Below, in pieces: positions 1-8,101 of a stretch of DNA of 64,000 bases. The stretch comes from Mycolicibacterium frederiksbergense (GTDB lineage: Bacteria > Actinomycetota > Actinomycetes > Mycobacteriales > Mycobacteriaceae), in contig NZ_JARXVE010000004.1 of assembly GCF_029893345.1 (NCBI RefSeq), positions 434,001-498,000 of the forward strand. The letters are read 5' to 3'. Numbering within the stretch: the stretch's first letter is position 1; each line of letters begins with the position of its first letter. Under the pieces are notes generated by a model that was not told where the DNA came from, ran no database searches, and saw only the letters and a list, made by a program, of their open reading frames with translations. Position numbers and translations under genes: made by a program.

Positions 1-249
1 CTGTCGGCGCGGCATCAGGTGCTGCTGGCCGCGGTCGCCGATCCGCGGGTGGACGAGTTGGCGGCCGGCCGCTCCGATGCCGCCCAGGTGTACGACGCGG
101 CCGCTGCCGAACGGGCCCGCAACGATCGTCGGGGCATCGCGTCCCGGCTGCGCCGCTACGGGGTGGATGTGGTGGATGCCCCGCCGGAGGACCTGGCGCC
201 GGCCCTGGCCGACCACTATCTGGCGATGAAGGCCGCGGGCAAGCTCTAA
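1..249 (+). CDS. DUF58 family protein, C-terminal 82 residues (5' end outside window)
   Basis: The frame is open from base 1 and stops at TAA 247-249, so this is the tail of a gene that begins upstream of the window. The residues fit the C-terminal part of DUF58 proteins, with a VWA-like tail ending in a short helical segment (DHYLAMKAAGKL). DUF58 proteins usually act with a MoxR-type AAA+ ATPase encoded just upstream; that gene is not visible here. The following SpoIIM-like gene is convergent and overlaps by 4 bp. The family call rests on a short fragment plus the match of the neighbourhood to the M. tuberculosis Rv3693-Rv3695 order (recalled). Confidence 0.6.
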   Translation: MSARHQVLLAAVADPRVDELAAGRSDAAQVYDAAAAERARNDRRGIASRLRRYGVDVVDAPPEDLAPALADHYLAMKAAGKL

Positions 250-1238
250 CCGATCGGGACCACGTCCGGGGCGTCTTCCAGATCGCCATTCTCCCCCGCC
301 CACACAGCCTTGCGCCCGAAGTGGATCACATAACCCAGGAAGGCCACCTCGACCGCGACGCCGATGGCGATACGCACGAAGGTGGGCAACGATGACGGGG
401 TCACCAGCGCCTCGACCAGACCCGACACCAGCAGCACGACGGCCAGCCCGATCGCGGCCGCGACCACCGCCCGGCCCTGCTCGGCCAGCACCTGGCCGCG
501 GGGCCGGTCGCCGGGGGCGATCACCGTCCAGCCCAACCGCATCCCGACCGCGGCGGCCAGGAACACCGCGGTGAGCTCGAGCAGGCCGTGCGGGAGGATC
601 AGGCCGAGGAACAGGTCGCCTTTACCCGCGCTGAACATCAGCCCGGCGTTCACCCCGAGGTTCGCCGCATTCTGGAACAGCACATACGGGATGGGTAGCC
701 CGAGCAGGATCGCGAAGGCAATGCACTGCGCGGCCACCCACGCGTTGTTCAGCCAGACCTGCAGGGCGAACGACCCGGCCGGGTGCTCGCTGTAGTACGA
801 CTCGAAATCGTGGTTGACCAATTCGTCTAGCTCACTGGGTGTTCCGATGGCCGCGTGGACATCCGGATTGCCCGACACCCACAGCGCCAGCGCGATGGTC
901 ACGATGAAGAACGCCACCGCCGATCCGAGCCACCAGCGCCAGGACCGGTAGGCCACCACCGGGAAGGACACCGTCCAGAACCGGACGAATTCCCGCCACA
1001 GCGGGGCGTGCGCGCCGGTCACCGCGGCCCGCGCCCGGGCCACCAGACCGGACAACCGCCCGACCAGAACCGAATCGTGGGAGGCCGACCGCACCATCGA
1101 CAGATGCGTGGAAACCCGTTGATAGAGGTCCACCAGCTCGTCGACTTCGGCACCGGTCAGCCGTCGGCGGCGTTTTATCAACTGCTCCAACCGGTCCCAG
1201 GTGGGGCGATGGGCCACGACGAACGCATCGACATCCAC
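246..1238 (-). CDS. SpoIIM (stage II sporulation protein M)-like integral membrane protein
   Basis: 330 residues from a GTG start at 1238. An earlier start is less likely because the extra N-terminus would run into the divergent RDD gene and is not family-like. A soluble helical N-terminus (about 1-100, with KRRRRLTGAEVDELVDLYQ) precedes several membrane segments: about 102-123, then around the LNNAWVAAQCIAFAILLG, FLGLILPHGLLELTAVF and VLLVSGLVEALV stretches. The last two are typical of SpoIIM/DUF95 proteins. In mycobacteria this protein sits beside DUF58, MoxR and RDD genes, suggesting one membrane-associated module. Substrate and activity are unknown. It is convergent with the DUF58 gene and divergent from the RDD gene, with a 31-bp gap. 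Confidence 0.85.
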   Translation of the reverse strand: MDVDAFVVAHRPTWDRLEQLIKRRRRLTGAEVDELVDLYQRVSTHLSMVRSASHDSVLVGRLSGLVARARAAVTGAHAPLWREFVRFWTVSFPVVAYRSWRWWLGSAVAFFIVTIALALWVSGNPDVHAAIGTPSELDELVNHDFESYYSEHPAGSFALQVWLNNAWVAAQCIAFAILLGLPIPYVLFQNAANLGVNAGLMFSAGKGDLFLGLILPHGLLELTAVFLAAAVGMRLGWTVIAPGDRPRGQVLAEQGRAVVAAAIGLAVVLLVSGLVEALVTPSSLPTFVRIAIGVAVEVAFLGYVIHFGRKAVWAGENGDLEDAPDVVPIG

Positions 1239-1269
1239 CTGGCCAGCGTAGTCGGTAGCGTGTGTCGGT

Positions 1270-2115
1270 ATGGTCTCGCAGCCCGCGCCGGTGGTGACCG
1301 GGGATGCCGTGGTCCTCGACGTCGCGATCGCCCAGTTGCCGGTGCGCACCCTGGCGGCACTGATCGACATCGTGGTGATCTTCATCGGATATGTGGTCGG
1401 CGTGCTGCTGTGGTCGCTCACGCTGAGCCAATTCGACGACGCGTTGTCGGCCGCCATCCTGCTCATCTTCACCGTGCTGACCCTGGTGGGTTACCCGGTG
1501 CTGATGGAGACCGCGACGCGGGGCCGGTCGCTGGGCAAGATGGCGTTGGGGCTGCGGGTGGTGTCCGAGGACGGCGGCCCGGAACGCTTCCGCCAGGCCC
1601 TGTTTCGTGCACTGGCCGGGTTCATCGAGATCTGGATGCTGACCGGCGGGCCCGCGGTGATCTGCAGTCTGTTGTCGGCCAAGGGAAAACGGCTCGGCGA
1701 TATCTTCGCCGGCACCGTGGTGATCAGTGAACGCGGCCCCAAGCTGACCGCGCCACCGGTCATGCCACCGGCGCTGGCGTGGTGGGCGGCGTCGCTGCAG
1801 CTGTCCGGCCTCGGCGCCGAGCACGCCGAGTTGGCCAGGCAGTTCCTGTCTCGCTCGGCTCAACTCGATCCGCGGATCCGCCGCGACATGTCCCAGCGGA
1901 TTTTCGCCGAGGTGGCGTCGCGGATCTCGCCGCCACCGCCGCCCGGGGTGCCCGCCGAGCAGGTGCTGGCCGCGGTGCTGGCCGAACGCCATCGTCGTGA
2001 GCTGGCCAAGCTCATGCGGAACGCTCCGGCCATGCCGAATCCAACCCCCTACCCGAGCCATCAGCCGATTCCCCCGGCGCCGGCGCCAACCGGCGGGTTC
2101 ACCCCGCCCAGCTAG
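1270..2115 (+). CDS. RDD family membrane protein
   Basis: 281 residues, ATG start. The N-terminal half carries the RDD domain: an Arg-Thr-Leu-Ala-Ala-Leu-Ile-Asp segment near residue 30 starts the first membrane helix (IDIVVIFIGYVVGVLLW). A second helix lies near residues 55-75, and the TRGRSLGKMALGLRVV motif follows at about 80-95. The C-terminal half is soluble, with a Pro-rich tail (PPPPPGVPAEQ and further Pro-Ala repeats). RDD proteins are proposed transporters or membrane scaffolds, but no substrate can be read from the sequence. It shares a short divergent promoter region with the SpoIIM-like gene. Confidence 0.88.
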   Translation: MVSQPAPVVTGDAVVLDVAIAQLPVRTLAALIDIVVIFIGYVVGVLLWSLTLSQFDDALSAAILLIFTVLTLVGYPVLMETATRGRSLGKMALGLRVVSEDGGPERFRQALFRALAGFIEIWMLTGGPAVICSLLSAKGKRLGDIFAGTVVISERGPKLTAPPVMPPALAWWAASLQLSGLGAEHAELARQFLSRSAQLDPRIRRDMSQRIFAEVASRISPPPPPGVPAEQVLAAVLAERHRRELAKLMRNAPAMPNPTPYPSHQPIPPAPAPTGGFTPPS

Positions 2116-2118
2116 GTG

Positions 2119-2138
2119 ATGGGACACACATGTCCCAT
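2119..2138. promoter_or_regulatory. Putative TetR operator
   Basis: A perfect inverted repeat, ATGGGACA-N4-TGTCCCAT, lies 29 bp before the TetR start codon. A TATATT -10 box sits at 2155-2160, eight bases ahead of the ATG at 2168, so the mRNA is probably leaderless and the operator covers the -35 region. Autorepression together with control of the downstream MFS gene is inferred. Confidence 0.7.
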
Positions 2139-2167
2139 TTTGGCCCAACCGTGCTATATTTTGATGC

Positions 2168-2743
2168 ATGACCAGCCCGGCATCTACGCACAGCGGACCG
2201 CGTGAGCGGACCCGCAAGGCGATTCTCGATGCCGCGATGACGGTGCTGGCCGACCATCCGACCGCCTCACTCGGCGATATCGCGGCCGCCGCCGACGTTG
2301 GCCGCAGCACCGTGCACCGGTACTACCCGGAGCGCACGGATCTGTTGCGGGCCCTCGCGCGCCACGTGCACGAACTGAGCAACGCCGCCACCGATCGCGC
2401 GGACCCCACCCACGGTCCGGCCGATGCCGCACTGCGCCGTGTGGTGGAGAGTCAGCTCGACCTGGGCCCCATCGTGATCTTCGTGTACAGCGAGCCGACG
2501 ATCCTGGCCGATCCTGAGCTGGCCGCCTATCTGGACACCGGCGATGAGGCCATCGTCGAGATACTCAACCGAGCATCGGTCGACAGGCCCGAATACCCCC
2601 CAGGGTGGGCCCGGCGAGTGTTCTGGGCCCTGCTCGACGCCGGCTATGAAGCCGCCAAGCAGGACGGCACACCGCGCCATCAAATCGTCGACGCCATCAT
2701 GACCAGCCTGACCGCGGGCACCATCCAGCTACCGCGCGGCTGA
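2168..2743 (+). CDS. TetR/AcrR family transcriptional regulator
   Basis: 191 residues. The N-terminal helix-turn-helix is clear (residues about 13-55: RKAILDAAMTVLADHP, then GDIAAAADVGRSTVHRYYPERTDLL). The C-terminal ligand-binding part is not recognisable beyond the fold. The ATG is placed by a TATATT -10 box eight bases upstream. An MFS exporter begins 32 bp downstream on the same strand, the classic regulator-efflux pair, so the effector is probably a drug-like substrate of that pump. A perfect 20-bp palindrome just upstream is the likely operator. Confidence 0.9.
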   Translation: MTSPASTHSGPRERTRKAILDAAMTVLADHPTASLGDIAAAADVGRSTVHRYYPERTDLLRALARHVHELSNAATDRADPTHGPADAALRRVVESQLDLGPIVIFVYSEPTILADPELAAYLDTGDEAIVEILNRASVDRPEYPPGWARRVFWALLDAGYEAAKQDGTPRHQIVDAIMTSLTAGTIQLPRG

Positions 2744-2775
2744 CACAACTCTTTTTACGTCCTTGGAGACAACTC

Positions 2776-4299
2776 ATGTCCACCTGCCTGAATGGCAGTA
2801 CATCCGTATCGACCCCCAAACGCGCCTGGGTTGCCCTGGCCGTTCTGATGCTGCCGGTCCTGCTGATCGCCATCGACAACACCGTGCTGGCCTTCGCGCT
2901 GCCGGTGATCGCCGAGGATTTCCGGCCCTCGGCATCCACCCAGCTGTGGATCGTCGACGTCTACTCCCTGGTGCTGGCCGCGCTGCTGGTCGCCATGGGC
3001 GGGCTCGGTGACCGGATCGGCCGGCGCCGCCTGCTGCTGATCGGCGCCACCGGTTTCGCGCTGGTGTCCGTCGCGGCCGCATTCGCGCCCAGCGCGCAGT
3101 ACCTGGTCATCGCCCGCGCCGCGCTCGGCGTGTTCGGTGCCATGCTGATGCCCTCGACGCTGTCGCTGATCCGCAACATCTTCACCGACGCCTCGGCCCG
3201 CCGGCTCGCCATTGCGATCTGGGCGTCCTGCTTCACCGCCGGATCAACCCTCGGCCCGATCGTGGGTGGGGCACTGCTGCAGCATTTCCATTGGGGCGCA
3301 GTGTTCCTGGTGGCCGTACCGATCCTGTTGCCGCTCTTGGTGCTCGGCCCCCGGTTGGTGCCGGAATCGCGCGACCCCAATCCCGGCCCACTCGACCTGA
3401 TCAGCGTGGTGTTGTCGTTCACCGCGATGCTGCCGTTCGTCTGGGCGATCAAGACCGCGGCCCACGACGGGTTGTCGGCCGTCGTCGCGCTGGCGTTCGT
3501 GGCCGGTATCGCCTCGGCGGTGCTGTTCGTCCGCCGGCAGAAGCGAAGTGCCAACCCGATGCTCGATATCGGACTGTTCTCCTACGGGCCGTTCAGCTCA
3601 TCGATTCTGGCGAACTTCCTGTCCATCGTGGGGCTGATCGGGTTCATCTTCTTCATCTCGCAGCACCTGCAGCTGGTGCTGGGCCTGTCGCCGCTGGCCG
3701 CCGGTCTGGTGACGCTGCCCGGCGCGGTGGTCTCGATGATCGCCGGTATCGGTGTGGTCCAGCTGGCGAAACGCTTTGCGCCGCAAACCCTGATGGTCGC
3801 CGGGCTGATCCTGGTCGCGGCCGGGTTCATCCTGATCCTGCTGTTCCGCCACGACCTGTCGGTGGTCGCAGTGATCGTGTCGTTCGTCGTACTCGAACTC
3901 GGCGTCGGGATGTCCCAGACGGTGTCCAACGACACCATCGTCGCCTCGGTTCCGGCCGCCAAAGCCGGTGCGGCATCGGCGGTTTCGGAAACCGCCTACG
4001 AGTTGGGCGCGGTGGTGGGCACGGCCACCCTGGGCACCATCTTCACCGCGTTCTACCGCAGCAATATCCAGATCCCGGCCGGCTTGACCCCGGCGCAGGC
4101 CGGCGACGCCGCCGAGAGCATCGGCGGCGCCACCTCGGTGGCCGCGGACCTGCCTGCGAGCACCGCGACCCAGCTGCTCGATTCGGCCCGGACCGCATTC
4201 GATTCGGGCATCGCGCCGACGGCGGTCATCGCGACGGTGCTGGTACTGGCCGCCGCGGCGATCGTGGCAATCTCGTTCCGGCGCACCGATCAGCGGTAA
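2776..4299 (+). CDS. MFS drug:H+ antiporter, 14-TM DHA2 family (EmrB/SmvA-like)
   Basis: 507 residues, about 14 hydrophobic segments. The DHA2 signature IDNTVLAFALPVI in helix 1 (33-45) and motif A GGLGDRIGRRRLLL (75-88) are intact. The antiporter motif C region reads GSTLGPIVGGAL. A purine-rich stretch (TTGGAGACAACTC) precedes the ATG. Family members export quaternary ammonium compounds, dyes and other cationic drugs. The gene follows the TetR gene on the same strand and is probably co-transcribed. It overlaps the convergent DUF1772 gene by 10 bp. The exact substrate cannot be deduced. Confidence 0.92.
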   Translation: MSTCLNGSTSVSTPKRAWVALAVLMLPVLLIAIDNTVLAFALPVIAEDFRPSASTQLWIVDVYSLVLAALLVAMGGLGDRIGRRRLLLIGATGFALVSVAAAFAPSAQYLVIARAALGVFGAMLMPSTLSLIRNIFTDASARRLAIAIWASCFTAGSTLGPIVGGALLQHFHWGAVFLVAVPILLPLLVLGPRLVPESRDPNPGPLDLISVVLSFTAMLPFVWAIKTAAHDGLSAVVALAFVAGIASAVLFVRRQKRSANPMLDIGLFSYGPFSSSILANFLSIVGLIGFIFFISQHLQLVLGLSPLAAGLVTLPGAVVSMIAGIGVVQLAKRFAPQTLMVAGLILVAAGFILILLFRHDLSVVAVIVSFVVLELGVGMSQTVSNDTIVASVPAAKAGAASAVSETAYELGAVVGTATLGTIFTAFYRSNIQIPAGLTPAQAGDAAESIGGATSVAADLPASTATQLLDSARTAFDSGIAPTAVIATVLVLAAAAIVAISFRRTDQR

Positions 4300-4769
4300 C
4301 CCAGCCCGATCAGCATCAGGGTCGCGGCAGCCAGTCCGGAACCCGCACGAACGTGGTTCCATGCCGTCCAGTTGGTGAAGTACGCCTGCCATTGCGCTGC
4401 CGCGTCGGTCATCTCGACCCGCTTCAGGTGGTCGTTGAGCGGGACGTTGAACAGCATCGTCACGATCACGCCCAGTACCCCGAAGATCGCGCCGGCCAGC
4501 AGGTACCAACTGCCGGGCCGGCCGATCTGGGTCAGCGCGACCACCCCAACCGCGAGCGCCAGCAGTGCCGAGCCGAAGAACATCACCATGAACGGCGCGT
4601 TGGCGGTGGCCTCGGTGTTGATGCCGCGCATCGCGGTGATCGCGTCGACCGGACCGACACGGTTGAGCCCGTTCATGACGAACGTGGAGAACGCGTAGTA
4701 GATCCCGCCGGCTGTTGCACTGGCGATCGCGGCTGCTGCGGTGAGAACGACGACTGGGTTGTTGGTCAT
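4290..4769 (-). CDS. DUF1772 (anthrone oxygenase-like) membrane protein
   Basis: 159 residues from the ATG at 4769; an upstream in-frame start would add a non-family extension. Four hydrophobic helices are visible. The pattern GGIYYAFSTFVMNGLNR near residues 20-36, and the NVPLNDHLKR and NWTAWNHVRA stretches, are hallmarks of DUF1772. The family includes fungal anthrone oxygenases, but most bacterial members are uncharacterised. It is convergent with the MFS gene (10-bp overlap) and divergent from the methyltransferase at 4868. No direct partner is apparent. Confidence 0.85.
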   Translation of the reverse strand: MTNNPVVVLTAAAAIASATAGGIYYAFSTFVMNGLNRVGPVDAITAMRGINTEATANAPFMVMFFGSALLALAVGVVALTQIGRPGSWYLLAGAIFGVLGVIVTMLFNVPLNDHLKRVEMTDAAAQWQAYFTNWTAWNHVRAGSGLAAATLMLIGLGYR

Positions 4770-4867
4770 GGCTCCAGTCAACGGCGTCGGCGAAAGACGT
4801 TCCATGGTCGAGAGTCCCGATTACATATTCGATCGTCTTTTCTGCCCAGCGCTGCCACGATGGCAGC

Positions 4868-5626
4868 GTGACGCGCGAATTCGACGATTTGGTGGCCGAG
4901 GCCGACGCGGCAGCTGTGGACGGCTGGGACTTCTCGTGGCTGGACGGCCGGGCGACCGAAGCCCGGCCGGTATGGGGCTACCAACGCTTGATGAGCGAAC
5001 GGCTGGCAGCCGCGTCCACCGCCCTGGACATCCAGACCGGCGGCGGTGAGGTGCTCGCCGGGGCTGCCACGTTCCCGCCGACCATGGCGGCCACCGATTC
5101 GTGGCCGCCCAACCTGGACCGCGCGACCCGACTGCTCGGGCCGCGCGGCGTCGTGGTGGTCGCCGATCCCGATGAGCCGCCGCTGCCGTTCGCCGACGCG
5201 GCATTCGACCTGGTGCTCAGCAGACACCCGGCCACCGTGTGGTGGGACGAGATCGTCCGGGTACTGTCCCCCGACGGCACTTACTTCGCCCAACATGTGG
5301 GCCCGGCAAGCGTTTTCGAGCTGACGGAGTTCTTCCTCGGCCCACAGCCGCAGGCCCGCCGGGCGCGTGATCCCGACGCCGAGTGCGCCGCGGCTCGGGC
5401 CGCCGGCCTCGACATCGTCGACCTGCGTGCCGAGCGACTGCGGATGGAGTTCTTCGACATCGGCGCCGTCGTGTATTTCCTGCGCAAGGTGATCTGGATC
5501 GTGCCCGGCTTCACCGTCACGCCCTATCGCGACCGGCTCGCCGTCTTACACCAGCAGATCCAAGCCGACGGTTCGTTCGTCGCGCATTCGTCGCGCCATC
5601 TGATCGAGGCGCGCAAGTCGGGTTGA
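4868..5626 (+). CDS. Class I SAM-dependent methyltransferase
   Basis: 252 residues, GTG start at 4868. A glycine-rich SAM loop (DIQTGGGEVL, 54-63), an acidic post-motif (VVADPDEPPLPFADAAFDLVLSRHP) and a WWDEIVRVLSPDGTYFAQHVG motif place it in the UbiE/Methyltransf_11-like class I fold. Motif I is atypical (QTGGG rather than D-x-G-x-G), as in a mycobacterial/streptomycete subgroup of unknown substrate. The AraC gene follows 16 bp later on the same strand, so the two may be co-regulated. Confidence 0.82.
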   Translation: MTREFDDLVAEADAAAVDGWDFSWLDGRATEARPVWGYQRLMSERLAAASTALDIQTGGGEVLAGAATFPPTMAATDSWPPNLDRATRLLGPRGVVVVADPDEPPLPFADAAFDLVLSRHPATVWWDEIVRVLSPDGTYFAQHVGPASVFELTEFFLGPQPQARRARDPDAECAAARAAGLDIVDLRAERLRMEFFDIGAVVYFLRKVIWIVPGFTVTPYRDRLAVLHQQIQADGSFVAHSSRHLIEARKSG

Positions 5627-5642
5627 GCGCTACCCTACCGAG

Positions 5643-6575
5643 GTGGATGCCCTGGTCGGACTGCTCGATGGGGTACGTGCACGCGGCGCGTTCGTGTTGC
5701 GGCTACGCATGGATCCGCCGTGGTCGCTGGGTATCCGCGACGAGGCACCCCTGGCCCTGATCTGCCAGACGCGCGGTAACGCGGTGATCGTCGGTGCCAA
5801 TGGCGGCACGTTCCGGCTGGGGTCGGGCGACGTGGCACTGACCCGCGGCACCGAGAACTACGTCTTCGCCGACGATCCGTCCACCCCACCGAACGTCATC
5901 ATCCATCCCGGGCAGCGATGCACGACCCTGTCCGGAGAAGATCTACATGTCGAGATGTCGTTGGGCCTGCGCAGCTGGGGCAACAGCGCGACCGGGGCAA
6001 CGGAGTCGATCATCTGCACCTACGAGGGGCGCAGCGAAATCAGTGCCCGCCTGCTCGATGCGCTGCCGACGGTGCTGACCCTGCGGGCAGATGAGTGGGA
6101 CACCCCGCTGATCGATCTGCTTTCGATCGAGGCCGGCCGCGACGGGCCCGGCCAGGAGGCCTATCTGGACCGGATGCTCGATCTGCTGCTGATCGCCGTA
6201 CTGCGCACCTGGTTCGACCGGGATGGCAACGCACCGTCGTGGTGGCAGGCCGAACAGGACCGGATCGTCGGGCCTGCACTCAAACTGATCTACAACAATC
6301 CGGCCCACCCCTGGACGGTATCCAATCTTGCTGCGGCAGTGGGGTGTTCACGCGCAGTGTTCGCCCGTCGGTTTGCGGATCAGGTCGGTGAACCGCCGAT
6401 CGCGTTCCTCACCGGGTGGCGCCTGGCGCTGGCGGCCGATCTGCTGCGCGGCAGCGAGGCCACCATCGCTGCCGTCGCCAGCCAGGTCGGCTACTCCACA
6501 CCGTTCGCGTTGAGCAGTGCGTTCAAGCGCGCGTACGGCCTCAGCCCGAATGAACATCGGGCGCGGGCCGGTTGA
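5643..6575 (+). CDS. AraC family transcriptional regulator (cupin N-terminal domain)
   Basis: 310 residues, GTG start; a TACCCT box at 5631-5636 seven bases upstream suggests a leaderless transcript. The N-terminal half is a cupin-type sensor (LRMDPPWSLGIRDEAPLALIC, then VIVGANGGTFRLGSGDVALT). The C-terminal AraC domain (about 205-305) has both helix-turn-helix motifs: AAAVGCSRAVFARRFADQVG, then AAVASQVGYSTPFALSSAFKRAYG. The family often controls neighbouring oxidoreductases or transporters. Here the convergent antiporter gene overlaps its 3' end by 35 bp, and the methyltransferase lies just upstream. Confidence 0.9.
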   Translation: MDALVGLLDGVRARGAFVLRLRMDPPWSLGIRDEAPLALICQTRGNAVIVGANGGTFRLGSGDVALTRGTENYVFADDPSTPPNVIIHPGQRCTTLSGEDLHVEMSLGLRSWGNSATGATESIICTYEGRSEISARLLDALPTVLTLRADEWDTPLIDLLSIEAGRDGPGQEAYLDRMLDLLLIAVLRTWFDRDGNAPSWWQAEQDRIVGPALKLIYNNPAHPWTVSNLAAAVGCSRAVFARRFADQVGEPPIAFLTGWRLALAADLLRGSEATIAAVASQVGYSTPFALSSAFKRAYGLSPNEHRARAG

Positions 6576-7701
6576 CCCGCCCCGCAAACGCCCCGGCGAT
6601 CGAGGTGGTCGCGATGGTCACCAAAGCCCCGAGCATCAGTGCCGACGGCTCTCCGGGAGCCAGCAGGTGCTGCTCGGTGCCCACTGTCGCGGCGGCCACC
6701 GGCACCCCGAGCTGCGCCGCGGAGAGCACCGCCAGCGTTACCGGCTGCCCGAGCAGCCGGCCCGCCGCGTGGGCCAGCACCGCGCCCAGGCCCAAAGCCA
6801 CACCGAGCGCGATGAATTCGGGTTTGTCGCCGAGTTCGCGGACTTGAAGTGAGGCACCCAGCCAGACGAAGAACAACGGGCCGAAGAAGCCTTCGGTAAC
6901 CCCGAACAACTGCCTGGCCAGCCGGCGCGGCTCGCCGATAGCCGAGACCACCAGGCCCAGAGCGAAACCGGCGAGCATGATCGCCACATGCGTGGCGACG
7001 GCCAGCGCCGACAATCCGAACAGCAGGATCAGGCTCACCCGCAACTCCAGGGCGAACTCGTGATCTTCGGAGTAGTCGTGCACGCGTTTACGAAATCCAC
7101 GGGCGCTCGCGGCGCGCAGCACGAAGAACAGCACAACCGCGCCACCGGCGATGGCCAGCGCTCCGAGCGCGGCCCGCGGCGCCCGCTGGATGTCGATGAC
7201 CAAGGGCAACAGCACGATCGAGGCGGCGTCGGCAATCGCGATCTGCGCGGTGACCGAGAGCACCTGCGGCCCCTGCAGGTGCAGTCCGTCCATCACCGGC
7301 AGGGCCAGCGCCGCCGAGGATGACGCCATCACCACGGCATACAGTGCGGCGTGCCCGGTGCCGAACACCTTGGCCAGCACCACACCGAGCACCGCGGCGA
7401 TCGCCCCCACCAACAGGGCGCGCACCAGTGCCTTCGGAATCGCGGCGCGCAGGGCGACGTTGCGCACCGGTACATGGGTTCCGACGACGAACATCACCAG
7501 GGCGAATCCGATGTTGGCGAGCAGTGTGAACGTCGGATCGGTGTGGTCGATCAGCCCGAGTCCTGTTCTCCCGAACACGATTCCGGCAACCAGTTCACCG
7601 ATTATCACCGGCACCCGCAACCGGGGCAGTGCGGCCAGCGCCGGGCCGGTCAGCCCGATCACCGCGATCAGGGCAAGGGTGTCGAAGCCGAAGTCCGCCA
7701 T
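6541..7701 (-). CDS. Cation:proton antiporter, CPA2 (Kef/NapA-like) membrane protein
   Basis: 386 residues from the ATG at 7701, with about 11-12 hydrophobic segments over the whole length. The N-terminal LRVPVIIGELVAGIVFGRTGLGLI block is the Na_H_Exchanger signature. There is no C-terminal TrkA-N or TrkA-C domain, so it is a bare transport domain rather than a full KefB/KefC. It probably exchanges Na+ or K+ for protons at the cytoplasmic membrane. The 3' end overlaps the convergent AraC gene by 35 bp. The ParB-like gene ends 7 bp before its start on the same strand, suggesting an operon. Confidence 0.88.
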   Translation of the reverse strand: MADFGFDTLALIAVIGLTGPALAALPRLRVPVIIGELVAGIVFGRTGLGLIDHTDPTFTLLANIGFALVMFVVGTHVPVRNVALRAAIPKALVRALLVGAIAAVLGVVLAKVFGTGHAALYAVVMASSSAALALPVMDGLHLQGPQVLSVTAQIAIADAASIVLLPLVIDIQRAPRAALGALAIAGGAVVLFFVLRAASARGFRKRVHDYSEDHEFALELRVSLILLFGLSALAVATHVAIMLAGFALGLVVSAIGEPRRLARQLFGVTEGFFGPLFFVWLGASLQVRELGDKPEFIALGVALGLGAVLAHAAGRLLGQPVTLAVLSAAQLGVPVAAATVGTEQHLLAPGEPSALMLGALVTIATTSIAGAFAGRVNRPAPDVHSG

Positions 7702-7708
7702 CAGCGGG

Positions 7709-8086
7709 TCAGGTCCGCCATGACACCAACCGGCACGGGATGTCGGTGTTCTCGTCGGTGAGGTAGCTGGCGCACACCCGGTGATAGCCATCGGCGATCT
7801 GCAGGGCCACGTCACGTTTGGCGTCGCCACGCACCAGCAGGATCGGCGAGAGCTTCCTGCCGTCGCTGACCTTGGCCAGATCGCTGCGGACATGCGCGTT
7901 GTTCTCGGGCAGCAACGGCAACCGCGCGGCCCGCAGGATGTCCTTGGCCTTGCGGGTGATCGTCGTCGTCGCTTTGAGCGCGGCCACCGTCGGCTCCACG
8001 GCCGTGGCCTCGGCTACCAGGTCCAGGTAGTCGGCAGCCGCGCAGTAGTCATGAGCTTCGGGTTCATCGAGCCATTTCACCGCCAT
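7709..8086 (-). CDS. Small ParB/Srx-fold-like protein, function unknown
   Basis: 125 residues. A ParB-like core is visible: LSPILLVRGDAKRDVALQIADGYHRVCASY (about residues 80-110) resembles the strand-helix with the DGxHR motif of ParB/sulfiredoxin-type nucleotide-binding proteins. No DNA-binding domain or chromosome-segregation partner is present, so it is not a partition protein. The N-terminus contains KATTTITRKAKDILRAARL. It is followed after 7 bp by the antiporter on the same strand. It could be a free-standing ParB-like CTPase, ATPase or nuclease domain; the sequence does not decide. Confidence 0.6.
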   Translation of the reverse strand: MAVKWLDEPEAHDYCAAADYLDLVAEATAVEPTVAALKATTTITRKAKDILRAARLPLLPENNAHVRSDLAKVSDGRKLSPILLVRGDAKRDVALQIADGYHRVCASYLTDENTDIPCRLVSWRT

Positions 8087-8101
8087 GGCCCGATACGTTA
8101 C

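Noticed and set aside
3291..4871. Long open frame overlapping the MFS gene in another frame
   Set aside because: Arg/Gly-rich shadow translation of the MFS and DUF1772 genes with no recognisable family.
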